A stretch of DNA of 40,689 nucleotides from Bacteroidota bacterium (GTDB lineage Bacteria; Bacteroidota; Bacteroidia; Chitinophagales; Saprospiraceae): assembly GCA_017857395.1 (NCBI GenBank), contig JAFMDF010000052.1, positions 1 to 40,689 on the forward strand, read 5' to 3'. The position numbers were made by a program, and so were the translations under genes. Below the pieces are notes generated by a model. It saw only the letters and a program-made list of their open reading frames with translations, ran no database searches and was not told the origin of the DNA. Each line of letters begins with the position of its first letter. Position 1 is the first letter of the stretch. Of the stretch, positions 31,372-39,492 are shown piece after piece.

Positions 31372-34300
31372 CTATCCCTCCTCAATCCCCAAAGCCAAAT
31401 CCGTCACCTGATAAATCCGCATTGTCCCATTCCACAAATAAGCATCGCCAATAATCGCCAATTGGTCACCTCGTTTTTCAATCGCTTTGATATGTACTTC
31501 CAAATTCATCTCCGCAGGTTTCCATAAAATTTGCCCTCTATATTTCCAAACCGTTTTATGATTTTTTAATTGGACAAATTTAGGGGATGTAAATTCCTTT
31601 CCTAAGTCCTGTTGTAGGGCAAAAGTCTGCATGGCTTGTAAGATTGCCTCTACCCCTAGTGAACCAGGCATTACAGGGTCTTGGTAAAAATGGCAGGTAA
31701 AGAACCAATCATAAGTATTCACCAATTTAGTCGCATGAATATAGCCTTTTCCATGTTTACCGCTATTTTTTGCAATCAATAATTTATCAACTAATAGCAA
31801 TTGTTCGCCCGCTAATTTATAATGCGGTTTATTGGCTGGCGCTTTGAATAATTTCATTTTTCCATACAAAGAATCCATCTTGATTTGCATATAATTTTGG
31901 GTCGTCAAACCTTCGGATACATACCATGCAGGGAAATCTTTGCCATTATCCAAACCAACTTGCGATGCCAATGCTTCACCAGGGAAAAAGCCGAATGACG
32001 ATTTTCCTTTATAAAATACATGCCCATCAATCGAACATTCAAAAGTATAGTTTTGCAAAATCGTTCCGCCCAAAGCCACAGAAGAGGCTAAGACTGCTTT
32101 ATTACTAATCGTTTTGCCTCTAAAATCTGTGCCTGTAGGTAAGTCAAACATTTCTCCGTCACCATCTAAATTCCTGAAATACAGATTTTTATCAGGGAAT
32201 TTCAAAGTACTGCCTAAATAAGCGCCTAATAAACCACAAGGCTGCAAAGCAATTTCCATTAACACAGAATAAGGCATCGTTACTGCCGAATTTTGTTCAT
32301 AATACCAAGCATCTACAGGCACATCATATTCGGCATAACAAGTCGATGGCTTTTTGAAAAAATGTCTTTCCCCATCTATTTTTAAAATTCTAGAAATAAC
32401 TTGTAAATCGGTATTTGGCTGTCTTGAAACCGTTCTGCCATCATAAACAGCGAATTCTTCTCCAAAACATTTTGACAAATCATCTAGGGCAAAAGTGGTA
32501 ATATCTAGTTCATTCATCAACGCCCCTTCTGAACGTGGCGAAATTTCTACATCAGCCGTTGTCTCCAAATATTTAGGATTGTCTTTTTCTCTTAATTGCA
32601 AGCCTAAATTTTCAAAATGAACTGTCACTACTCCATTAGAAATAATCTCTAAATCACCAATTACATACGGATTTGGAATCAAACCAATTTCCTTAATTTC
32701 TAATTTATAAATCAATTTGGTATCTACGCCAGGTACTACTTGTTTGCGACATCTTACCTTTTGTGGCACATCAAAAACAGGTTGATACCGAGCATCTTTC
32801 ACCAAACGTTGTAAGCCTAAATACAACATAAAAAAGCGTAATAAATTACCACCACCTTCTGCCTGAAGTGAACCCGCCAATACTTCATCATCTCTAAAGT
32901 GGCATGGGAAGTACCAATCGTCGGGCGCTAAATCTTTTTCCGCTATAATATAACCCAATCCATAAGCACCACCTCGAATATCAACGGAGGTAATGCGGTC
33001 AATCATCAATATTTTCTCAGGCGGCAGTCGTAAGGAAGAATTGCGACCATTGGCATAATAGCCAACATCTTCAAAACACTTCTCCATGTCACCATTAATT
33101 AAATGGCGCAAATCCTCTTTTGTAAATGCCGTCTTAGGGGTTTTTAAAAGTGGTGTAAAATGCCGTTTTGTAGCATTTTCTCTAATTTTATTTTCTTTAT
33201 CGGTATAAACGACACCATTGCCGCTTTCTAATTCTTCGTCCCTAAAAAAGCCTGCACAGCCACCATCCATTTTTAACACCAATCTATCTTCTACATAACA
33301 TCGGTAACTAAAAAAGAAGAGTAGATTTTCGCCATTTCTCACAAAAGAATTAATCGAAATATCGTAGCGCAAAGTCTGCCCTTCAAAAGGCAAATCATCC
33401 ACAAAAGTCAACGTACAATCCAATAAGCGATAAACTAAATTGCCTTTATTGGTCAAATCAATGCCCAAATAAGAAATCAATAATAAATCACATTGTCCCG
33501 ATTCTACGGATACCGCCCAAGGAATTTGTCTATCCGTCGTAAACCAAGCATTGTGTGGAATATCGTATTCCGTTTGCATTGTCGATGGTTTGTATTCTCC
33601 CAATTTCCCTTTCAAGCCTGTTACTCGGCTTACCAATAAATAAGGATTCATCGGTAACATCACCCTTCTTGAATAAGTGTCGATAATCGCATATTCTGGG
33701 CCAAATACATTAGCTATTTTTCCTTTAGCAAATTCTTCCAAATCTTCTTGTGTGAAGATGATTTCTTTGCCCTTGAGATGTTCGTCTGTGGAGAAATTAT
33801 GGATTTTTAATCCATTTTCTCCGATGGTATTGGTGGTTGATTTAACTGGTGCTAAAGTGCTTGTCATATTTTTAGTTGTTTCTTGTTGCGAGTTGCGAGT
33901 TGCGGGTTGCGGGTTGATAGATTGAATCCTCTCCTTATTATTAGAAATTGAATTGAATTTATCGAAATTCCTCCCCCCAGCCCCCTCCACAGGGAGAGAA
34001 GCCTTGTGCCTCTTTTGAATATTTGTAGTTAACTTATTACTTATATTTTTTCGAGAAATATCCTTTTGTGAAATAGAATTATTTTCTTTATTACTAAAAT
34101 GAGTATTTGCTACAAGATTTTTGCTACCTATTTCTACTAGTTCCAACTCTGGCACTAATGTCTCAATTTGCTCCAGAGTCTCTCCCCCTCTGGAGGGGGT
34201 CGGGGGGAGGAATTCAGCAACTACTTCTTTCCGCTGCAAATGCTTAAATTGCTCCTTCATCTCAGCACTCAACAATACCTCAAAAATCCGTTTACCACCA

Positions 34301-37300
34301 ACTTCTATCTTCTTCATAAAAGTCCGCTTAGTCTTTACCTCCGACACATCTGCATACAAACTAGATAAATCCAACTCCATTCCATGACTCACCAATTGCG
34401 CCAATAATTCAGCAATAGCTTGACTATCTGATTTTCCTTTATAGTTAATGCTCGTAGCTAAAAATTCTTGCCCTTTTAGATTTTCATTTACCCAACCTGT
34501 ACAAGTAGCATTCGCTCCAACTTCTATAAAAATTCGAGTGCCTTCGGTATAAACGGTTTGGATTGTTTTTGGAAAATTGACCTGTTCGACACAAACCTGC
34601 GTAGAGTTTTCGGCAATCTTTAAAGCATCTAATGGTATTTTCTGTTGCGTAATACTAGAATAAAAATCTATCGCTGGTTTTTCCTGTAAAGGGAAATTGT
34701 GCATTTTAATTAAACCTGCTCTTTCTTTTGCACAAAAATGATGATGGATAATATTCTGAAAAGGAATTTCTACCGTGTGGCAATTTAACTGCTTGATAAT
34801 TGCTTGACAAGCTGCTTTATCTCCAGAAATAATAACTTCTTTGGAGGTATTGATAAAAGTTAGGTAAACCTCTTCATGTTGTTCAACTAATTTTGCTACT
34901 TTATTTTTATCTGCTAAAACCACTAAACTCGTCCATCGTTCTTTCGCTTCTTTGGAACTTATTTTCCAATGTTCTGCCAATAATTCTAAATTCCCTGCAA
35001 AACGATTTTTAAAGATGGGTGAGTTCCTAAATTCATTCGTTTCATCGGCACTCCAAACACCTGTGGAATACCACATACTGCTGCATTCGCCCATGCTGTA
35101 ACCGAAGGCAATTTGTGGTTCTAATTTGAAAACGTTTCTTAAAATATGGGTATAGGCTGCAGAGAAGAAAACGCCCGAAGACATCATCGCAATCGTATCT
35201 TGGTAGATGCTATTACTGGATGACTTCCCGTCATCCAGTAATTTTTCTTGGTTGTTTCCTTGTTCGAAATTATCCAGTAACGGGAAGTTACTGGATAATA
35301 CTGGATACAAATACTTCGAATTCACATAAGTATCCAAATCGGGTTTTAAATCTCCAAATTGCTGAAATAATTGAGGAAATAGCTGAAATAATTCTCGCCC
35401 CAAACCTTCATAAGCCGTCGCTGAACCAGGATAAACAAAGGCTACTTTCCCTTTTTTGCCTAATGGATTTGGCGTAAAGTAACTGCCTTTAGGCGTTTTA
35501 ATCGCTTTTCCATTCTTGAAAGCATTCGCTAATATTTTTTGGAAAAATTTGATTTCACCTGTTAATGCTTTTTTGCTTTTGGCAATTAAGACTACCCTAT
35601 AATTAGTTATTTTAGTATTAGAGTTAGTATAAAACTGTTGAGCTAATTCAGCTAGTGTATTTTTGGTAGCTACCGCAATTTCTAAAGCCGCTAATTGCTG
35701 TTTAAGCTCAGCTTCATTATTTCCTTTTAGGGTAAATAATTTTTGTAACATCAACGTGTCGGACACTTTGAAAGTATCCGACACGTTGGTACCTAACTCG
35801 ATATTTGAGTTTTTTTCTTCTTTGATGTTTGAAGATTGTATCTTCAAACCAATATTTTTTCCAACAATTACTGCATTTCTTCCGTCTTCGAGCCAAGGTC
35901 TAGCTGCATTTGTTCCATTCGGCAAAAATCGATGATGTAAACATAAAGTAGCTTTTATCAAATCTGCAATTCCAGAAGCCGCACAAGTATTTCCAAAATT
36001 TTCAGAAGCATCAAAAATAACAGCCGATTCAGCCTCATTCGTTGCTTTAATAAAGCCATCTATAACTCCATATATTTTATCATTTTTCGCTTGTTCCACA
36101 CGTTTCAATACAATTGCTCCCGCCCCTTCTCCAAAAATTTGTCCTTGTTTTTGTTGATTTCGCAATAATACATTTTCCAAACTTCCAGCAAAATCAACGC
36201 CTCCAACTACAACTGCATCCACTTCTCCTAATGCCAACATATTCTGCGCAATCTCCAATGCTTTAAACACCGAATTATCCCCAGCCGAAACGGTAAATGC
36301 AGGACCATTAAAATCCCATAAAGCAGCAATTCGGCTTGCCATAATATTCCCTACAAAACTCGTATGTTGACTCGGTGTCTGTGACCCTTCTCGGAAATAA
36401 GCAGCATTTTTACATTGTTCTTCTAATGTTTTCAACTCTTCTTCCGTCAATTCAATCCCACTCTTTGCCAAAGCTGCTTTTAACTGCCACGTCAAATCCC
36501 ACCGTGCCAAATAATGATGTATCGCCAATTCTGCTTCCATCGCAATTAAAACCGCTACATTCTGGCTTTCTGCCAAACCTGCATTTTTAATGGCATTATC
36601 GGCTACTTTTAAAATTAAAGCCTGTTGTGGTTCTAAAGTTTCCGCCTCTTTTGGTTGAATTTTATACCGTAATAAGTCTATTTCAAAATTATCAATATAT
36701 GCGCCTTTCGGTGCTTTCCCATCTGCAAAACCAAAGTCTTTTAATAGTTTTTCATTTGCATCAAACCCTTTCCATCGTTCTTTTGGTAGCTCCGTAAATT
36801 GTTGTTTGCCTTCGTAGATGGTTTGGTAGAAATCGCTAAGGTTGGTACAGTTACCGAAGTGGGCGTCCATACCGATTATTGCCAATGGTTGTTGCTTTGT
36901 TGCGGTGTTGCCTTGTTGCGATGTTGCCAACTGCTTACTGCCAACTGCCGACTGCCAACTATTCACCACCATATGCGCATTCGTTCCCCCAAATCCAAAG
37001 GAATTTATCCCTGCTTGTCGGTTCTCTCCTTTCCACTCCGTCGGTGCTAAAATCATTTGTTTTCTACCAATCCAACCATTTTCTGCTTTGACTGCTTTCT
37101 CTAAATTAATATTGGAAGGAATAATCTCCTTTTCCATTGCCAATAAAACTTTGAGTAAGCCCGTCATTCCTGCGGCAGTCAATAAATGCCCCATATTGGA
37201 TTTCACCGAGCCTAAAAGCGGCTTGGTTTTATGCTGTTCAAAAAAGTCGGCAATGGAGTTTAATTCGGTCACATCCCCTAGTGGGGTGCCAGTTGCATGA

Positions 37301-38295
37301 CATTCTAAATAAGAGGTATTTTGTGGTAAGATTTCTTCTAAATCATACGCTCTTTCAAAGGCTAATTTCTGTCCTTTTGGATTCGGGCTTAATAAAAATT
37401 TCCCTCTACCATCATTCGATAAACCGATACCACCAATTACTCCTAAAATAGTATCGCCGTCTCGCTGTGCATCTTCCAATCTTTTCAATACGACCATTCC
37501 TGCCCCTTCGGAAGAGACCAATCCTGCCGAGTCATCATCTAAGGGTACAAATTTCTGTTCATGCGGTGCGTAGGCATGAAAAATGGAAAAACCCATGTGG
37601 ATAAATAATTGGTCAGATGCACAAACTGCCCCTGCCAACATCATATCAGCTTTCCCCAAAATCAGTTCATCACAAGCCAATTTTATCGCATATAGGGAAG
37701 TCGCACAAGCGGCATCCAAAGCATAATGTGTTCCGCCCAAACTCAAAGCATCCGTCACCATTTGAGAGGGCGTGTAATCTATAATTTCTCCTTTCGGTGT
37801 TTCATGAATATGGTCTGGAATGGTAAAATTTTCATCTTTTAATAGCGTTCGTAACGCTTGCTGTGTCGTTTCCGTATAAACTGAGGCCAATTGTTTATGA
37901 GACGTTCCCGTTGGAAAAGATAAATTTCCTAGAATTAATCCACATTTTTGCAATACTTCTTTTTTGCCAAAATAGCCTGCATGTGCCAATGCTTCTTTTG
38001 CCACATAAATCGACCATTGGTATAATTTATCCTGTTCTTTTAAAAAGTCTGCTGACAAATCATATCCTTTTGGGTCAAATTCAAAATCTCGAATATAGCC
38101 ACCTCTGAGCGAATAAGTCTTATCGACCACCCCTTTACCCGACTGGTAAAATTTGTCAGGATTGACACCAAAATCTTCTTCGGTCGCCATGCTAATCAGG
38201 TCTTTTTCCTGCAATAGGTTCTCCCAAAATTGTTCGTTGGTGGACGAACCTGGGAAGAGTCCTGACATGCCTATAATGGCTATTTTATTTTTCAT
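31372..38295 (-). CDS. pfaC: PfaC-type PUFA synthase subunit, KS-CLF-AT-DH-DH
   Basis: 2307-aa megasynthase. KS (~1-440): C197 in DAACATS, H333 in CHATGT, H370 in SNMGH. Chain-length factor (~470-815): the cysteine is replaced, SAGDNS (670-675), so it is inactive for condensation. AT (~945-1310): VYPGS (954-958) and S1067 in GYSMGE. Dehydratase regions (~1505-1905 and ~1935-2300) are FabA-like hotdogs, with H1799/E1813 and H2202/E2216 at the spacing of FabA H70/D84. The architecture matches myxobacterial Pfa3-type proteins rather than Shewanella PfaC, which lacks AT; it has no C-terminal AGPAT. It needs ACP and KR from a PfaA-type partner, not present here. Linkers at 446-470, 815-849 and 1362-1475, and an AT-domain loop at 998-1029, are encoded by dispersed repeats. 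It probably shares a transcript with the genes on both sides. Confidence 0.95.
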   Translation of the reverse strand: MKNKIAIIGMSGLFPGSSTNEQFWENLLQEKDLISMATEEDFGVNPDKFYQSGKGVVDKTYSLRGGYIRDFEFDPKGYDLSADFLKEQDKLYQWSIYVAKEALAHAGYFGKKEVLQKCGLILGNLSFPTGTSHKQLASVYTETTQQALRTLLKDENFTIPDHIHETPKGEIIDYTPSQMVTDALSLGGTHYALDAACATSLYAIKLACDELILGKADMMLAGAVCASDQLFIHMGFSIFHAYAPHEQKFVPLDDDSAGLVSSEGAGMVVLKRLEDAQRDGDTILGVIGGIGLSNDGRGKFLLSPNPKGQKLAFERAYDLEEILPQNTSYLECHATGTPLGDVTELNSIADFFEQHKTKPLLGSVKSNMGHLLTAAGMTGLLKVLLAMEKEIIPSNINLEKAVKAENGWIGRKQMILAPTEWKGENRQAGINSFGFGGTNAHMVVNSWQSAVGSKQLATSQQGNTATKQQPLAIIGMDAHFGNCTNLSDFYQTIYEGKQQFTELPKERWKGFDANEKLLKDFGFADGKAPKGAYIDNFEIDLLRYKIQPKEAETLEPQQALILKVADNAIKNAGLAESQNVAVLIAMEAELAIHHYLARWDLTWQLKAALAKSGIELTEEELKTLEEQCKNAAYFREGSQTPSQHTSFVGNIMASRIAALWDFNGPAFTVSAGDNSVFKALEIAQNMLALGEVDAVVVGGVDFAGSLENVLLRNQQKQGQIFGEGAGAIVLKRVEQAKNDKIYGVIDGFIKATNEAESAVIFDASENFGNTCAASGIADLIKATLCLHHRFLPNGTNAARPWLEDGRNAVIVGKNIGLKIQSSNIKEEKNSNIELGTNVSDTFKVSDTLMLQKLFTLKGNNEAELKQQLAALEIAVATKNTLAELAQQFYTNSNTKITNYRVVLIAKSKKALTGEIKFFQKILANAFKNGKAIKTPKGSYFTPNPLGKKGKVAFVYPGSATAYEGLGRELFQLFPQLFQQFGDLKPDLDTYVNSKYLYPVLSSNFPLLDNFEQGNNQEKLLDDGKSSSNSIYQDTIAMMSSGVFFSAAYTHILRNVFKLEPQIAFGYSMGECSSMWYSTGVWSADETNEFRNSPIFKNRFAGNLELLAEHWKISSKEAKERWTSLVVLADKNKVAKLVEQHEEVYLTFINTSKEVIISGDKAACQAIIKQLNCHTVEIPFQNIIHHHFCAKERAGLIKMHNFPLQEKPAIDFYSSITQQKIPLDALKIAENSTQVCVEQVNFPKTIQTVYTEGTRIFIEVGANATCTGWVNENLKGQEFLATSINYKGKSDSQAIAELLAQLVSHGMELDLSSLYADVSEVKTKRTFMKKIEVGGKRIFEVLLSAEMKEQFKHLQRKEVVAEFLPPTPSRGGETLEQIETLVPELELVEIGSKNLVANTHFSNKENNSISQKDISRKNISNKLTTNIQKRHKASLPVEGAGGRNFDKFNSISNNKERIQSINPQPATRNSQQETTKNMTSTLAPVKSTTNTIGENGLKIHNFSTDEHLKGKEIIFTQEDLEEFAKGKIANVFGPEYAIIDTYSRRVMLPMNPYLLVSRVTGLKGKLGEYKPSTMQTEYDIPHNAWFTTDRQIPWAVSVESGQCDLLLISYLGIDLTNKGNLVYRLLDCTLTFVDDLPFEGQTLRYDISINSFVRNGENLLFFFSYRCYVEDRLVLKMDGGCAGFFRDEELESGNGVVYTDKENKIRENATKRHFTPLLKTPKTAFTKEDLRHLINGDMEKCFEDVGYYANGRNSSLRLPPEKILMIDRITSVDIRGGAYGLGYIIAEKDLAPDDWYFPCHFRDDEVLAGSLQAEGGGNLLRFFMLYLGLQRLVKDARYQPVFDVPQKVRCRKQVVPGVDTKLIYKLEIKEIGLIPNPYVIGDLEIISNGVVTVHFENLGLQLREKDNPKYLETTADVEISPRSEGALMNELDITTFALDDLSKCFGEEFAVYDGRTVSRQPNTDLQVISRILKIDGERHFFKKPSTCYAEYDVPVDAWYYEQNSAVTMPYSVLMEIALQPCGLLGAYLGSTLKFPDKNLYFRNLDGDGEMFDLPTGTDFRGKTISNKAVLASSVALGGTILQNYTFECSIDGHVFYKGKSSFGFFPGEALASQVGLDNGKDFPAWYVSEGLTTQNYMQIKMDSLYGKMKLFKAPANKPHYKLAGEQLLLVDKLLIAKNSGKHGKGYIHATKLVNTYDWFFTCHFYQDPVMPGSLGVEAILQAMQTFALQQDLGKEFTSPKFVQLKNHKTVWKYRGQILWKPAEMNLEVHIKAIEKRGDQLAIIGDAYLWNGTMRIYQVTDLALGIEEG
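33889..33916. repeat. In-frame heptamer repeat inside pfaC
   Basis: CGAGTTG, CGAGTTG, CGGGTTG, CGGGTTG, same family as the intergenic arrays at 5347 and 20021. On the minus strand it encodes NPQPATRNSQQ (residues ~1461-1471) in the AT-DH linker. Confidence 0.95.
33966..34214. repeat. Inverted pair of a G/C-rich 35-nt repeat inside pfaC
   Basis: Copy A (33966-33999) and copy B (34179-34214) are reverse complements of each other with few differences: both hold aattcctcccccc, then two variable bases, then ccccctcca and gggagaga. They bracket ~180 nt of low-complexity linker (residues 1373-1430). They encode LPPTPSRGGE and SLPVEGAGGRN. They stand out by G/C content in an AT-rich gene. Confidence 0.93.
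35213..35298. repeat. Two perfect 12-bp hairpins inside the AT region of pfaC
   Basis: ttactggatgac-ttccc-gtcatccagtaa (35213-35241) and ttatccagtaac-gggaa-gttactggataa (35270-35298). The loops are complementary, so the second is an inverted relative of the first. They encode residues ~1000-1028 between VYPGS and the GYSMGE serine. Confidence 0.95.
35753..35849. repeat. Two palindromic repeats in the CLF-AT linker of pfaC
   Basis: A 35-nt palindrome (35753-35787; 17-bp arms with one mismatch, single-base loop) encodes TNVSDTFKVSDT. A 23-nt hairpin (35827-35849), identical but for one loop base to 9241-9263, encodes IGLKIQSSN. Both lie in frame. Confidence 0.95.
36897..36961. repeat. 16-nt tandem duplicate and heptamer array in the KS-CLF linker of pfaC
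   Basis: ttgttgcggtgttgcc (36897-36912) is repeated at 36913-36928 with one change. Then follow CCAACTG, CTTACTG, CCAACTG, CCGACTG, CCAACTA (36927-36961). It encodes residues ~446-466 between the KS and CLF domains. Confidence 0.92.
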
Positions 38296-38314
38296 AAATT
38301 TCGTTTAGTCGCTT

Positions 38315-38908
38315 TTATCTTAATCTATAGCGTTCAAAATATTCCTCCGTCCCAATTAATTGTAAATTCTTAGCCATCTCTATTAAATCTTCTCCTGCAT
38401 CTATGATTATCCAATCATCCACCGAACCCCGATAACAATATCTATAAACTAAATATTCTTTCTCTTCTTTTTTCTCCATCAGTTTAATTCGCATTCGTTC
38501 CTCATATCGTTGAAATCTTTTTTTAAAGAAATCTAGTTTATCTTTAGAATTTAGCAATTGAGACAGCCCACCATCAAAAATACTTTCTCTACTAGCTTCG
38601 ATATCTGTTGTGTAGACCTTTACTTCATCTCCATTTACATCTATTCTGAAATCAGCAACATTTTTATTCTTTTCTAATTCTTTTTTGATAGTATTTACCC
38701 CTTTTAAACCAAATTTATTAGGCTTTCTCCTGCGAATAAAGATTGTCCTAGAATCTGGTTTTTCAAATACTTCAAATCCTTGAGGTTCTTCGTCTAGACA
38801 TTCCTTATCCAATTTTTTGGTCATAAAATAGGTCGTGTTCCCTTTCTTTGTCAGTTTAGATTTGATGTAAAAGGCTACATCTCTGCTATTTTTAAATTCT
38901 TTTGCCAT
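38315..38908 (-). CDS. Uncharacterised basic cytoplasmic protein upstream of pfaC
   Basis: 197 aa from the ATG at 38906-38908 (MAKEFKNS). An open frame to a TTG at 38965 overlaps the upstream gene and is rejected. The protein is rich in Lys, Arg and Glu, with IFIRRRKPNKFG near 75-86 and a long basic helix with possible coiled coil around 125-155 (KKRFQRYEERMRIKLMEKKE). No family recognised and no signal peptide. Its stop lies 19 nt before the pfaC ATG, so it is the nearest upstream gene of the pfaC transcript. Confidence 0.75.
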   Translation of the reverse strand: MAKEFKNSRDVAFYIKSKLTKKGNTTYFMTKKLDKECLDEEPQGFEVFEKPDSRTIFIRRRKPNKFGLKGVNTIKKELEKNKNVADFRIDVNGDEVKVYTTDIEASRESIFDGGLSQLLNSKDKLDFFKKRFQRYEERMRIKLMEKKEEKEYLVYRYCYRGSVDDWIIIDAGEDLIEMAKNLQLIGTEEYFERYRLR

Positions 38909-38912
38909 TTTT

Positions 38913-39149
38913 CTAATTTTTATAGATTTTTGGAGGCGTTTCTCCAAATCTATCTTTAATTTCAATCGCCAACCATTTCTCTGCTGCCATTAATGCTGTT
39001 TCCAAGGATTTACTCCCATCATCTTCCCAACAAGTTCCTCCTTCATCCAAGATTCTAACCCAACTATTACTATAATCGTCTCCCCCTAATTCTACCCAGC
39101 CATGACTACAAATCCACCAATCAAGATTTGGAAAACATTTTTCAAACAT
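38913..39149 (-). CDS. Small acidic conserved-type protein
   Basis: 78 aa, acidic and rich in Trp, Asp and Gly. The order GWVELGGDDYSNSWVRILDE followed by GG-x-x-WE and a helix SLETALMAAEKWLA looks like an uncharacterised bacterial family I have seen but cannot name. It is soluble, without signal peptide or metal motif. Its stop is 4 nt upstream of the next gene's ATG (38908) and it follows a tandem pair of small genes, so it is part of a compact operon leading to pfaC. Confidence 0.72.
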   Translation of the reverse strand: MFEKCFPNLDWWICSHGWVELGGDDYSNSWVRILDEGGTCWEDDGSKSLETALMAAEKWLAIEIKDRFGETPPKIYKN

Positions 39150-39159
39150 AGTTTTAATA

Positions 39160-39489
39160 TTATTTTACTTTTCTGCGTTTCGCAATAAATGTGGATTCAT
39201 GGGTATATTCAAAACTCAATTCTCCTTCAATAGTATCTTTATCAATTAATCGAATTTCGCCAATACCACCATCTTCATGGTCACCATCACTTCCCTGCCA
39301 TTTAAAAGCTAATCTTCTCCCGCCTCTTGTCTTTAACCTAGCATCAAAGACGCCCGTTGTATAACTAAATTTAAACCGACCTGCACCGTATTTATTAATT
39401 TCAAAATGCGGAATTCCCGTTTCATGTAAGTCTCGATGTTCCCAAGCTTCCATTTCTTGGATGTCCCAAATCCCTTCGAATTCTTCCAT
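39160..39489 (-). CDS. Small beta-rich protein, tandem paralogue 2
   Basis: 109 aa. It shares with its upstream neighbour the pattern G-x-W-x-I-Q-E-M-E-x-W near the start, a G-A/N-G-x-F-x-F strand, a W-x-G-S-D turn and a C-terminal EG-x-x-SF…STF-x-A-x-R/K strand. The alternating hydrophobic pattern suggests a small beta-barrel, lipocalin-like in outline. No signal peptide. Function unknown. The gap to the upstream paralogue is 3 nt, and 10 nt to the next gene. Confidence 0.75.
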   Translation of the reverse strand: MEEFEGIWDIQEMEAWEHRDLHETGIPHFEINKYGAGRFKFSYTTGVFDARLKTRGGRRLAFKWQGSDGDHEDGGIGEIRLIDKDTIEGELSFEYTHESTFIAKRRKVK

Positions 39490-39492
39490 GGT

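Noticed and set aside
36842-37300. 152-aa plus-strand ORF opposite the pfaC KS domain
   Set aside because: It is antisense to a highly conserved catalytic domain and its start runs through the repeat-encoded linker; it is a shadow of pfaC.
31372-38295. Frameshift or pseudogene status of pfaC because of the repeats
   Set aside because: The frame is open for all 2307 codons and the key catalytic residues expected for the KS, AT and DH domains are present.
38315-38965. Longer 216-aa form of the gene upstream of pfaC
   Set aside because: It would start at TTG and overlap the preceding gene by 53 nt; the ATG at 38908 follows the upstream stop cleanly.
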